Positions 1 through 7,101 of a stretch of DNA of 8,264 bases are shown here, piece by piece (within the stretch, counting starts at the first letter, position 1; each line of letters opens with the position of its first letter). A program made the position numbers and the translations under genes. Below the pieces are notes generated by a model. It did no database searches. It saw only the letters and a program-made list of their open reading frames with translations, and had not been told where the DNA came from. The DNA comes from Ferruginibacter sp. (GTDB taxonomy: Bacteria > Bacteroidota > Bacteroidia > Chitinophagales > Chitinophagaceae): the NCBI GenBank assembly GCA_018057635.1, contig JAGPDJ010000050.1, positions 2,257 to 10,520 on the forward strand, given 5' to 3'.

Positions 1-1946
1 AGGTAAGAAAGTATCCAAACATAGGTTCCGGGATCAGCGCCCTGGCCTTTAAAACTGCCATCCCATTTATTGGTCCAGTCGCGGGTAAAAAATACCCTTT
101 GCCCAAAACGGTTGAAAACGCTGAAACTTAAATCTGCTGCTTTGTATGCATTTAACGGGTAGAGAAAATCATTCAATCCATCACCGTTAGGCGTAAATGC
201 AGATGGTACAGCTATATAGCAGTTGTTGATCACTTTTATGAATTGAAATGCACTGTCTTTGCAACCAAAATTATTAGTAGCAATTAATTTGATCCTTGTA
301 TTATAACTGGAAGTGCGGAGTTCGTATGTTTGAGCAGCAGGATCTTTTACATTGCCGGTTGTTCCGTTGCCAAAATCCCACTGCCAGTTTACAATATTAC
401 CCTGAGTATTGTTTTTTATGATTACTTCATCTCCCGGGCATATAAGCGACGTTGCTTCGAATTTCACATCCATGTAATTGTCGAAATAAATCGTTTTTGT
501 GGATGTGTCTGAACAAACACCGTTGGAGACAATCAGCGTTGTTATTTTCTGATCAAAACTATTGTAGCTGATGATAGGGTTTTGTAAAGTGCTGGTCCGG
601 AGATTGTCGAAATTCCAGTTCCAGCTGGTTACTCCATTGTTGCCATTGTGTAAATACTGTACGGTATTGCGTTCACAGCCATACAATATACTGTAAGTGA
701 AATCAGCATTAACTGTATCCTTTATAATAAAAGATAATGAAGATCCTGCAGGTGTTTCCTGGGTACAGTCGTCAAGCAGGGTATTGCCGTCTGATCCGGT
801 TCTTAAACGTATATTGAAATTTCCTGCAACCATGAGTGTTGCTGAAAGATTAACAGTAATCACTGTTGTAAGTCCATTGCTGCAATTCCCGCTGGCACCC
901 GTTACCGTTACCGGGTATGAACCTGTAATGATAAAATCTGATCCGTCTGCCGCTATTGAATTACACCTGATTGGTTTCCGGAATACAAGTTCAAGTGATT
1001 GTGGTTTGCAACCGGGTGTTTTCAAACTATCCATTGGTGTTGGTGCCAATGGTAAAATGGTTAATGGAAGCGATTCGTTCTCTGGTACACTGCGGTCACA
1101 ATTATCTAGTAAAGTATTACCGTCATTTCCTTTTACAATACTGAGTGTATAATTACCCGGAGTAAGCGGCGAACTTAAAGTAAGCACTAATGAATCCATA
1201 TCAAAGCCGGAAGCACATCCGTTGCCCGAAGCACCTGTAATGTTTATACCAGGAGCATTTAAAATAAAGTCGGAGCCGTCTGGCGACAGGCTTTTGCATT
1301 TCATCTTTTTGCTCAACTTCACAGTTATCCTGGAAGCATCACAGGATGCATATGCATTTACAATATGAGATGGTAGCGGATCTGTAATGTCTGCGGTTCC
1401 GCCACCAAATGAAATAGAGTAACCAACCTGGTTGTCACTAAAGTGACTTACCAATAATAAATATTTGTGCCCGGTTGTTAATGTTGGCATAGAACTAAAC
1501 AATGGTACACCCGGCCCTTGACATCTTACCAATGAATTTCCGGCTGCAGAAGCTCCTGTTAATCCACCTTCACCGCTCCAATTACAGGCAACGAATAAGG
1601 AAATATCAGTGTAAACATCAGCAGGATTGCGGCCTGTAATGTCAAATAATTGCCAGTCATAATCATCAGTGATCTGAATAGGTGTAATTACAAAACCCAA
1701 TGTTCCTCCTGCAAAACAAGTGAAAGTATACCAGTATGGATTTTTATCGGTGTAAACTGTTCCATCATTACATTGTGAAATTACCTGTGCACCACCACAA
1801 ATTGCTACGCTATCCGGACTGAAAGGTTGTGTACCACAAACTGGAAATGCCGTTCCGGGAGTTTGGCCAAGATTTGTACAAGTTTGAGCCGTTATTGTAT
1901 TTACGGATATGAATATGAACAAAAATGGTAAAAAATATTTCATCAT
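1..1946 (-). CDS. PKD-domain exoprotein with gliding motility-associated C-terminal (CHU_C) domain, C-terminus cut by window edge
   Basis: The reading frame is open from an ATG at 1946 to base 1, giving 648 codons with no stop. Residues 1-20 form a signal peptide (MMK, then a Phe/Ile/Leu-rich core, likely cut at TA|Q), so the protein is exported. Residues ~22-190 are a Cys- and Gly-rich region I do not recognise. Residues ~198-300 and ~309-409 are two related modules sharing DGSDFI, TGASGN and DGNTLLD. Two PKD-like domains follow, marked by SWNWNFDN (~441-448) and NWQWDFGNG (~520-528). From ~578 the CHU_C domain begins, with FTPNGDGLNDF (584-594), a VFNRFGQRVFF stretch, WDGSFKGQ and GTYVW. 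In this family CHU_C acts as a type IX secretion sorting signal, so the product is probably cell-surface or secreted and adhesive or structural. Perhaps only 10-20 residues are missing. The ATG at 1943 is an equally good start. Confidence 0.9.
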   Translation of the reverse strand, partial: MMKYFLPFLFIFISVNTITAQTCTNLGQTPGTAFPVCGTQPFSPDSVAICGGAQVISQCNDGTVYTDKNPYWYTFTCFAGGTLGFVITPIQITDDYDWQLFDITGRNPADVYTDISLFVACNWSGEGGLTGASAAGNSLVRCQGPGVPLFSSMPTLTTGHKYLLLVSHFSDNQVGYSISFGGGTADITDPLPSHIVNAYASCDASRITVKLSKKMKCKSLSPDGSDFILNAPGINITGASGNGCASGFDMDSLVLTLSSPLTPGNYTLSIVKGNDGNTLLDNCDRSVPENESLPLTILPLAPTPMDSLKTPGCKPQSLELVFRKPIRCNSIAADGSDFIITGSYPVTVTGASGNCSNGLTTVITVNLSATLMVAGNFNIRLRTGSDGNTLLDDCTQETPAGSSLSFIIKDTVNADFTYSILYGCERNTVQYLHNGNNGVTSWNWNFDNLRTSTLQNPIISYNSFDQKITTLIVSNGVCSDTSTKTIYFDNYMDVKFEATSLICPGDEVIIKNNTQGNIVNWQWDFGNGTTGNVKDPAAQTYELRTSSYNTRIKLIATNNFGCKDSAFQFIKVINNCYIAVPSAFTPNGDGLNDFLYPLNAYKAADLSFSVFNRFGQRVFFTRDWTNKWDGSFKGQGADPGTYVWILSY

Positions 1947-1989
1947 AAGAACGCTAAAGATATTTTAAAGACCCCTGAAATACATTTTA

Positions 1990-2047
1990 TGCTGCAAGTG
2001 TTAGAATAGTTTTAACAGAAAGGCTATCCTTAAACATTCTAACAGCA
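1990..2047. repeat. 58-bp imperfect palindrome between mutS and the CHU_C gene
   Basis: The outer arms TGCTG (1990-1994) and CAGCA (2043-2047) pair. The inner arms TTAGAAT (2001-2007) and ATTCTAA (2036-2042) pair perfectly, and a central AAGG-CTAT-CCTT (2020-2031) can close the tip. The left side has a 6-nt bulge (CAAGTG) between the outer and inner arms. The structure starts two bases beyond the mutS stop codon and sits ~45 bp upstream of the CHU_C start, both on the minus strand. It could end mutS transcription or protect its 3' end, but no U-tract follows on the minus strand, so a classical intrinsic terminator is not supported. Confidence 0.55.
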
Positions 2048-2048
2048 T

Positions 2049-4649
2049 TTATTTGATCCTGGCCTTTATTTCCTGCAATTTAAGTAACGCTTCAACCGGT
2101 GTGAGCCTGTTGATATCAACTGCTTCCAGCAAACCCCTGATCTCTTCAAATGTGGCTGAGTGGGCATCAAAAATACTCAATTGCATTTTTGGCATCGATA
2201 CCTCGTTCATGGTTTTCATTCCCGGGCTGGGTTTGCTGTCACGGCTGTTTTCCAGTTCCAGTAAAATTTCATTGGCCCTGTCAATAAGTGCAGGTGGCAT
2301 ACCTGCCATACGTGCAACATGTATACCAAAACTGTGTGTGCTGCCACCTTGTGCCAGTTTTCTTAAAAAAATCACTTTATTGCCAACTTCTTTGTTGGTA
2401 ATATGGTAATTTTTGATGCGGCTGAATTTGTTTTCCAGTTCATTTAATTCATGGTAATGAGTGGCAAACAGCGTTTTGGGTGCCTGGGGCGACTGATGCA
2501 GGTATTCGGCAATACTCCAGGCAATGGAAATACCATCATAAGTAGATGTTCCGCGGCCGATCTCATCCAGTAATATCAGGCTTCGTTTGCTGAGGTTGTT
2601 GATGATACTGGCTGTTTCATTCATTTCAACCATAAAGGTACTTTCACCACCACTGAGGTTATCTGAAGCGCCTACACGGGTAAATATTTTATCTGTAAGC
2701 GGAATCTTTGCGGAAGTAACCGGAACAAAACTACCCATATGCGCCATGAGTGTGATCAGGGCAGTTTGCCTGAGTATGGCACTTTTACCACTCATATTCG
2801 GTCCCGTTAGTATGATGATCTGTTGGGTAGAAGCATCCAGGAAAATATCGTTGCTGATATAGTTTTCTCCAGCAGGCAAATTCCGCTCTATCACAGGGTG
2901 CCTGCTGTCTTTCAGTTCCAGGCTGTCGCCATCATGAATCAGCGGTTTTTTATAATTGAATTGCAAAGCATTATTGGCAAAGCAGCAAAGGCAATCCAGG
3001 ATGGCCATCACGTGACCGTTAACCTGCATGGGGGCAATATAATCCTGCAATTCATTCAGTAATTCCTGGAACAGTTGCTGTTCAATCTGGAAGATCTTGT
3101 CTTCAGCACCTATGATCTTTTCTTCATATACTTTTAGTTCGGGAGTTATATATCGTTCTGCATTGGCAAGTGTTTGTTTGCGTATCCAGGTTTCAGGTAC
3201 TTTGCTTTTGTGGAGGTTTGTTACTTCCAGGTAGTATCCAAAAACATTGTTGAAACTAACTTTTAAGGATGAGATTCCGGTTTTAATGGCTTCCTGTTGT
3301 TGCAATTCAAGCAGGTAATTTTTTCCGCCGCTTGCTATGTTCCTCAATTCATCCAGTTCTTCATGAATACCGGGTGCTATCAAACCTCCTTTGTTGGCAG
3401 CTGCCGGTGGATTTTCTGCAATCTCCTTTAATATTTTTTCCAGTATGTACTGGCAAGTGTTCAAAGAATCACCCAGTCTTTTTAAATATTCGCTGGAAGA
3501 ACCGGCACAGATTTTCTTTATGATCTCTGTTTGCTGCAAACCCTTTGCTACCTGTAATACCTCCCTGGGGTTTATTTTTTTAAGCGGTACTTTGCTTGCA
3601 AGCCTCTCTACGTCGCCTGCCTGTTTGATGTGCTGGCAGATTTTATTGCGTGTATCCGTTTCCTTTATGAGGTATTCAACTGTATTCAACCGTTCATTTA
3701 TGGGGAGCATATCATTTAATGGCATCAGCATCCACCGTTTCAGCAGGCGGGCACCCATTGGCGATACGGTGTTGTTGATAGTTTTAAAAAGAGTATGGCT
3801 GTTATCGTTATTACTTATCAGCTCCAGGTTACGGATGGTAAAACGGTCCATCCATAAATGATCCTCTTTGTTGATGCGCTGTAAAGATGTGATGTGTTGC
3901 AGGTTGGGGTGTTCGGTATCTTTTAAGTAATGCAGGATGGCACCAGATGCAATGATGCCGGCAGGTAAACCTTCTACGCCAAAACCTTTGAGGCTATGCG
4001 TGCCAAAATGTTTCAGCAGGTTTTCAGTAGCATAGGCTTCTGCAAAGATCCATTCATCAATTGTGTAAGTAAAAAACGAATTCCCAAAATATTCTTTAAA
4101 GGTCTTCTGTTTGTTTCTTTGAAAGATCACTTCTGCCGGTTGCAGGCTTTGCAGCAGTTTGTCTGTATATTCCTTATCACCTTCCGCAATAAAAAATTCA
4201 CCCGTTGATATATCAAGAAATGCAATGCCAATTTTATCTTCAGCAAAATGCAGGGCTGCAAGGAAATTATTGCTGCTGTGCTCCAGTAATTTGTCATTGG
4301 TTGCCACACCGGGCGTAACCAGTTCTGTAACGCCGCGTTTTACAATACCCTTTACAGATTTGGGATCTTCTAATTGGTCGCAAATGGCTACCCGGTAACC
4401 TGCTTTTACCAGTTTATGCAGGTAAGTATCCAGTGCATGATAAGGAAACCCCGCCAGTTCAGAGGATTCAGCATTCCCGTTATTCCTTTTTGTAAGTGTG
4501 ATGCCCAGCACCTGTGAAGTTGTAATGGCATCCGGTCCAAAAGTTTCGTAAAAATCACCCACCCTGAATAACAATATGGCATCAGGGTATTTGGCCTTGA
4601 TGGCATTGTGTTGTTGCATTAAGGGAGTTTCGCCAACTGCTTTTGCCAT
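2049..4649 (-). CDS. mutS: DNA mismatch repair protein MutS
   Basis: This ATPase recognises base mismatches and small loops and recruits MutL in the cytoplasm. Numbered from the chosen start (866 residues), the N-terminal mismatch-binding domain carries the Phe-x-Glu reading motif in GDFYETF (31-37). The connector, lever and clamp domains fill the middle. The C-terminal ATPase has Walker A GPNMSGKS (616-623), the DNLSGGEST segment (~663-671), Walker B LILLDEIGRGTST (~691-703) and FATHYHE (728-734). QLSIF (823-827) resembles the beta-clamp-binding motif of MutS proteins, and the tail LTPVEALLKL is the usual C-terminal helix region. Length is normal and all key motifs are intact. The frame extends upstream to an ATG at 4706, but MAKAVGETPLMQQHN is the family-like start and a promoter -7 box lies at 4695-4702, so 4649 is preferred. 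Confidence 0.97.
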   Translation of the reverse strand: MAKAVGETPLMQQHNAIKAKYPDAILLFRVGDFYETFGPDAITTSQVLGITLTKRNNGNAESSELAGFPYHALDTYLHKLVKAGYRVAICDQLEDPKSVKGIVKRGVTELVTPGVATNDKLLEHSSNNFLAALHFAEDKIGIAFLDISTGEFFIAEGDKEYTDKLLQSLQPAEVIFQRNKQKTFKEYFGNSFFTYTIDEWIFAEAYATENLLKHFGTHSLKGFGVEGLPAGIIASGAILHYLKDTEHPNLQHITSLQRINKEDHLWMDRFTIRNLELISNNDNSHTLFKTINNTVSPMGARLLKRWMLMPLNDMLPINERLNTVEYLIKETDTRNKICQHIKQAGDVERLASKVPLKKINPREVLQVAKGLQQTEIIKKICAGSSSEYLKRLGDSLNTCQYILEKILKEIAENPPAAANKGGLIAPGIHEELDELRNIASGGKNYLLELQQQEAIKTGISSLKVSFNNVFGYYLEVTNLHKSKVPETWIRKQTLANAERYITPELKVYEEKIIGAEDKIFQIEQQLFQELLNELQDYIAPMQVNGHVMAILDCLCCFANNALQFNYKKPLIHDGDSLELKDSRHPVIERNLPAGENYISNDIFLDASTQQIIILTGPNMSGKSAILRQTALITLMAHMGSFVPVTSAKIPLTDKIFTRVGASDNLSGGESTFMVEMNETASIINNLSKRSLILLDEIGRGTSTYDGISIAWSIAEYLHQSPQAPKTLFATHYHELNELENKFSRIKNYHITNKEVGNKVIFLRKLAQGGSTHSFGIHVARMAGMPPALIDRANEILLELENSRDSKPSPGMKTMNEVSMPKMQLSIFDAHSATFEEIRGLLEAVDINRLTPVEALLKLQEIKARIK

Positions 4650-4694
4650 AGAAATTACCAAACGGCGCTCGATCTTTAAAAACCGCATGGGCAG

Positions 4695-4702
4695 CAAAAA
4701 TA
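4695..4702 (-). promoter_or_regulatory. candidate -7 promoter box for mutS
   Basis: On the minus strand these bases read TATTTTTG, an exact fit to the Bacteroidota -7 consensus TAnnTTTG. The box ends 45 bp upstream of the preferred mutS ATG. No TTG lies at the expected -33 distance, where the strand reads TCA, so the call is tentative. If it is used, transcription begins downstream of the alternative ATG at 4706, which supports the shorter MutS. Confidence 0.3.
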
Positions 4703-4727
4703 GCAAAAGAATTCTGGAGACTGATTA

Positions 4728-4816
4728 ATTTGAAGATTTGAAGATTTGATGATTTGAAGATTGTAAATCAGTAAGGGATTTAATTTTCAAATTGTTACAT
4801 TTTCAAATCTTCAAAT
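4728..4816. repeat. ATTTGAAG tandem octamers facing inverted copies
   Basis: Four contiguous 8-bp units lie at 4728-4759: ATTTGAAG, ATTTGAAG, ATTTGATG, ATTTGAAG. Inverted versions follow: TTTCAAAT at 4785-4792, TTTCAAAT at 4801-4808 and CTTCAAAT at 4809-4816. The two sides can fold into an AT-rich hairpin around a ~25-nt spacer. The repeat fills most of the gap between the DUF4407 stop codon and mutS and contains no gene. It may be a copy of a dispersed intergenic repeat or a weak terminator for the DUF4407 gene; the sequence alone does not decide. Confidence 0.75.
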
Positions 4817-4818
4817 CA

Positions 4819-6018
4819 TTAATTCTCCTGCTTGCTCAAAATCTCCCGCTTCATCTTCTCCCAAAACCCGTCAAAGGTCTGGTGGTTTTCTTCCTTCCAT
4901 TTTTTACTGAATGCTTTCATTTTTTCATTCCGGTCATCTTTGGTTAATGAAAAGAATGCCCTGATGGTTTCTGCATCATTTTCATAAGCCAGTTGATTAT
5001 ACATTTCTTTCAGTTGTTGTTCTTTTCGGATATTGCTGTTGGCGATTTCAATTTCCATTTCTTCTCTCAGCATTACTTTTTCATCATAGCTGCCGGATGG
5101 CAACATGGTTTTTGCAATTACCGGCATCAGTTCTATCAGCATTAAAATAAATACGATCAGGTAATACCGGAACTTCAATGCATCATTGTTCTTTAACAGG
5201 TTATTCAATGCAGTTACCCTGGTTAAAAAACCATTGTTGAATTTCTGTTCAAATTCAGCCTGTTGTTTTTTAAAACTGTTGTTTATTTCCTGCAGTTCCG
5301 ATTCAGCATTGTTTAACAAGGGCTGACTTTCCCGCAATAATGTATTGTATGCTTCTTCCAGTTTAAGGTATTCATTCCTTTTGGCTATGGCAATATCTTT
5401 CAGTCCGATCTTGCCGGTTCCGCCACTGCCATCACTTTCTGCAAGGAAGTTTTCTCTTGCTTTTGTAACGGCATCATACCGGGCAGACAGTTCTTCCTGA
5501 AGCGTTTCTTTTTGTAACAGCAATTCAATTTTTCTTGTTTTATACAAAACATCCAGCTCCTGTTTTTGTAATTGTTTCAGTTTTTCATTGTCAAGCGATG
5601 CCTGTACCTGAATCTCTTTATCGAACATATACAATACGGCAGGTTGTGCCATAAAAGTACCAATAGTTAATGCCAGCAGGCCCCTGAATAACAGTGGGGT
5701 GATTTTGGTTTTATTGAATTTGGTAATTCCTTTTATCAATGCCCTGTCAATGGTTAAAATAACAAATCCCATGAATGCACCTAACATTACCGCAAAGGGG
5801 ATTGAATTCAGGAATGTATAAAAAAAGTAGGTCCAGGTAAAACTGGCAAATACCCAGGTTGCCAGTACGGTCATTCCAATAATGCGGTAACGGTTCCTGT
5901 CAATTACAGAATCTATCAGCAATTCTTTTTCTGCGGTTGACAACCACCAGAGAAAACAGGTAAACTGTGATGGGGTATAATTTTCCCTTTGGGAAATGGC
6001 AATATTTCTCGCTGTCAT
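4819..6018 (-). CDS. DUF4407 domain-containing membrane protein with long coiled coil
   Basis: This 399-residue protein matches the DUF4407 family by its opening FTCFLWWLSTAEKELL, its TM2 end VILTIDRALIKG and its overall layout; the molecular function is unknown. Hydrophobic segments lie at about 46-69, 73-91, 108-132 and 285-303. The loop 92-107 is rich in Lys/Arg, so by the positive-inside rule the N-terminus and this loop are cytoplasmic. The charged helical segment 133-283 would then be periplasmic, and the ~95-residue charged tail cytoplasmic. The helical segment is Gln/Glu/Lys-rich and interrupted by a glycine hinge (SDGSGGTGKIG, ~195-205). The only start considered is the ATG at 6018, preceded by an AT-rich leader. 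It lies upstream of mutS on the same strand, but a 169-bp repeat-bearing gap argues against tight coupling. Confidence 0.85.
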   Translation of the reverse strand: MTARNIAISQRENYTPSQFTCFLWWLSTAEKELLIDSVIDRNRYRIIGMTVLATWVFASFTWTYFFYTFLNSIPFAVMLGAFMGFVILTIDRALIKGITKFNKTKITPLLFRGLLALTIGTFMAQPAVLYMFDKEIQVQASLDNEKLKQLQKQELDVLYKTRKIELLLQKETLQEELSARYDAVTKARENFLAESDGSGGTGKIGLKDIAIAKRNEYLKLEEAYNTLLRESQPLLNNAESELQEINNSFKKQQAEFEQKFNNGFLTRVTALNNLLKNNDALKFRYYLIVFILMLIELMPVIAKTMLPSGSYDEKVMLREEMEIEIANSNIRKEQQLKEMYNQLAYENDAETIRAFFSLTKDDRNEKMKAFSKKWKEENHQTFDGFWEKMKREILSKQEN

Positions 6019-6189
6019 TTTAATTGATTAAAACGATGAATAAAATTCAATAGTTGAATTGTGCCGGAATATTGCGTTGAAGTGATTGCAAAATAGAATT
6101 TCTTTACCGATAAACGGGGCTTAAATATTATTTATTTTATTTAAAAAGATACATTAACAGTTTATTGTGCCTCAGGGATTAAACAGCCA

Positions 6190-6219
6190 TTGTAAGGAGC
6201 AGTCTATTGCTTATCTTTG
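6190..6219 (+). promoter_or_regulatory. Bacteroidota-type promoter of the LolA-like gene
   Basis: TTG at 6190-6192, a 19-bp spacer and TATCTTTG at 6212-6219 fit the -33/-7 pattern of Bacteroidota housekeeping promoters (TTG, then TAnnTTTG). The box ends 35 bp before the ATG at 6255, implying a leader of roughly 30 nt with no strong Shine-Dalgarno sequence. The rest of the divergent 236-bp gap is AT-rich. I found no equally good promoter in it for the minus-strand DUF4407 gene; TATCTTTT on the minus strand (6144-6151) is a near match without a -33 TTG. Confidence 0.7.
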
Positions 6220-6254
6220 CGAACCCCTGATTTTAGATATTAAGAAATAATTTT

Positions 6255-6917
6255 ATGAAGAAATTTTATAATTTATTGGTTTTGATGTTGGTCATTATTT
6301 TCAGTTTACAGGCACAGCCCCCAAAGGGTATGGGTAATAGCGATCCGGAAGCAAAGAAAGTGCTGGACGCAGTAAGTGCAAAGTTCAAGACTTACAAAGC
6401 AGTTCAGGCAAAATTTTTGTTGAAAATTGAGAATGCTGCAGGAAAAGCTCTCGGAACAAAAACTGGCACAGTTTACATGAAAGGAACAAAATACCGTGTA
6501 AGTGTAACGGGACAAGAGATTTATTGCGATGGTAGCAATATCTGGACTTATGACAAAGCAGCTAAAGAAGTAACCATTAACAAAATAGACCCATCTGCCA
6601 ATTCAATTACACCACAGAAATTATTTACCAATTTTTATGACAAGGACTTCCTGTACAAACTGAATGGTAAAACTGTCATGAACGGAAAATCTTTGCAGGA
6701 AGTTGAATTAACACCTATTGATAAAACAAAGGCTTTCCACAAAGTACTTGTCTTTATTGATAAATCTGTGATCAATACCACTAAGGTTTTTGAAAAAACA
6801 GGTAACCGGTATACCTACAGTATGAACAATATGAATACCAATGCCAATATTCCTGATGCTACATTTATTTTTGACACAAAGATGTTTCCCGGAGTGGAAG
6901 TGGTGGATTTGAGGTAA
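6255..6917 (+). CDS. LolA-like outer membrane lipoprotein carrier protein
   Basis: The 220-residue product begins with a signal peptide (MKKFYNLL, then a hydrophobic core ending SLQAQ at ~17-21), so it is probably periplasmic. LolA proteins carry lipoproteins released from the inner membrane to the outer membrane inside an open beta-barrel. LolA-like signatures are FKTYKAVQAKFLLKIEN (~44-60), GTVYMKGTKYRV (71-82), where LolA has its first barrel strands, and YCDGSNIWTYDKAAKEVTI (90-108), the conserved 'DG..lW.Yd....vt' segment. The end, IPDATFIFDTKMFPGVEVVDL, also fits. Length is normal. The gene has its own promoter and terminator, so it appears monocistronic. No lipoprotein Cys follows the signal, and the single Cys91 lies in the body. 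The family is clear; that this copy is the main Lol carrier is inferred, since Bacteroidota can carry several LolA-like proteins. Confidence 0.88.
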   Translation: MKKFYNLLVLMLVIIFSLQAQPPKGMGNSDPEAKKVLDAVSAKFKTYKAVQAKFLLKIENAAGKALGTKTGTVYMKGTKYRVSVTGQEIYCDGSNIWTYDKAAKEVTINKIDPSANSITPQKLFTNFYDKDFLYKLNGKTVMNGKSLQEVELTPIDKTKAFHKVLVFIDKSVINTTKVFEKTGNRYTYSMNNMNTNANIPDATFIFDTKMFPGVEVVDLR

Positions 6918-6927
6918 TGGGGAAAGG

Positions 6928-6969
6928 GATACAGGATGCGAGATACAGGATATTGAATACAGGATTATC
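6928..6969. repeat. three 14-bp tandem repeats (GATACAGGAT core)
   Basis: The core GATACAGGAT or AATACAGGAT starts at 6928, 6942 and 6956, an exact 14-bp period with variable last four bases (GCGA, ATTG, TATC). The array begins 10 bp after the LolA-like stop codon and ends before its terminator. It has no open frame. It resembles a short intergenic satellite or a copy of a dispersed genomic repeat. Confidence 0.75.
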
Positions 6970-6994
6970 TTTCTTCCCGATAAATTTTTAACCT

Positions 6995-7022
6995 GGCTTC
7001 ATGAACATGATGCCTTTTTTTT
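6995..7022 (+). terminator. intrinsic terminator of the LolA-like gene
   Basis: GGCTTCATG (6995-7003) and CATGATGCC (7006-7014) form a stem with one mismatch, and the tip probably opens to a hexaloop. Eight consecutive Ts (7015-7022) follow immediately. This is a textbook rho-independent terminator in the plus direction, 77 bp beyond the stop codon. It also keeps plus-strand transcripts out of the convergent ubiX. Confidence 0.8.
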
Positions 7023-7101
7023 GCATTCAACTTTGATTGTTGAACATTAAAGAAATGCTACTTAAGTTTTTAAGCTTTCAATGATTAGGAGGTGCAAAAA
7101 A

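Noticed and set aside
697..1152. 151-codon open frame on the plus strand
   Set aside because: It is antisense to the CHU_C exoprotein, whose minus-strand frame is continuous with recognisable PKD and repeat motifs. The plus-strand translation resembles no protein.
1955..1962. TATCTTTA on the minus strand just before the CHU_C gene
   Set aside because: It is one base from the -7 consensus but has no -33 TTG at a fitting distance and would leave almost no leader before the ATG.
2053..3861. Several 60-156-codon plus-strand frames
   Set aside because: All lie antisense within mutS, which is intact with every expected motif.
7026..7044. TTCAAC/GTTGAA hairpin in the gap between the LolA-like gene and ubiX
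   Set aside because: The stem is only six AT-rich pairs, and no T-run follows it on the minus strand, so it is not supported as a ubiX terminator.
7087..7093. Perfect Shine-Dalgarno-like AGGAGGT on the plus strand
   Set aside because: No ATG, GTG or TTG with an open frame follows at a usable distance, and it lies beside the end of the minus-strand ubiX gene.
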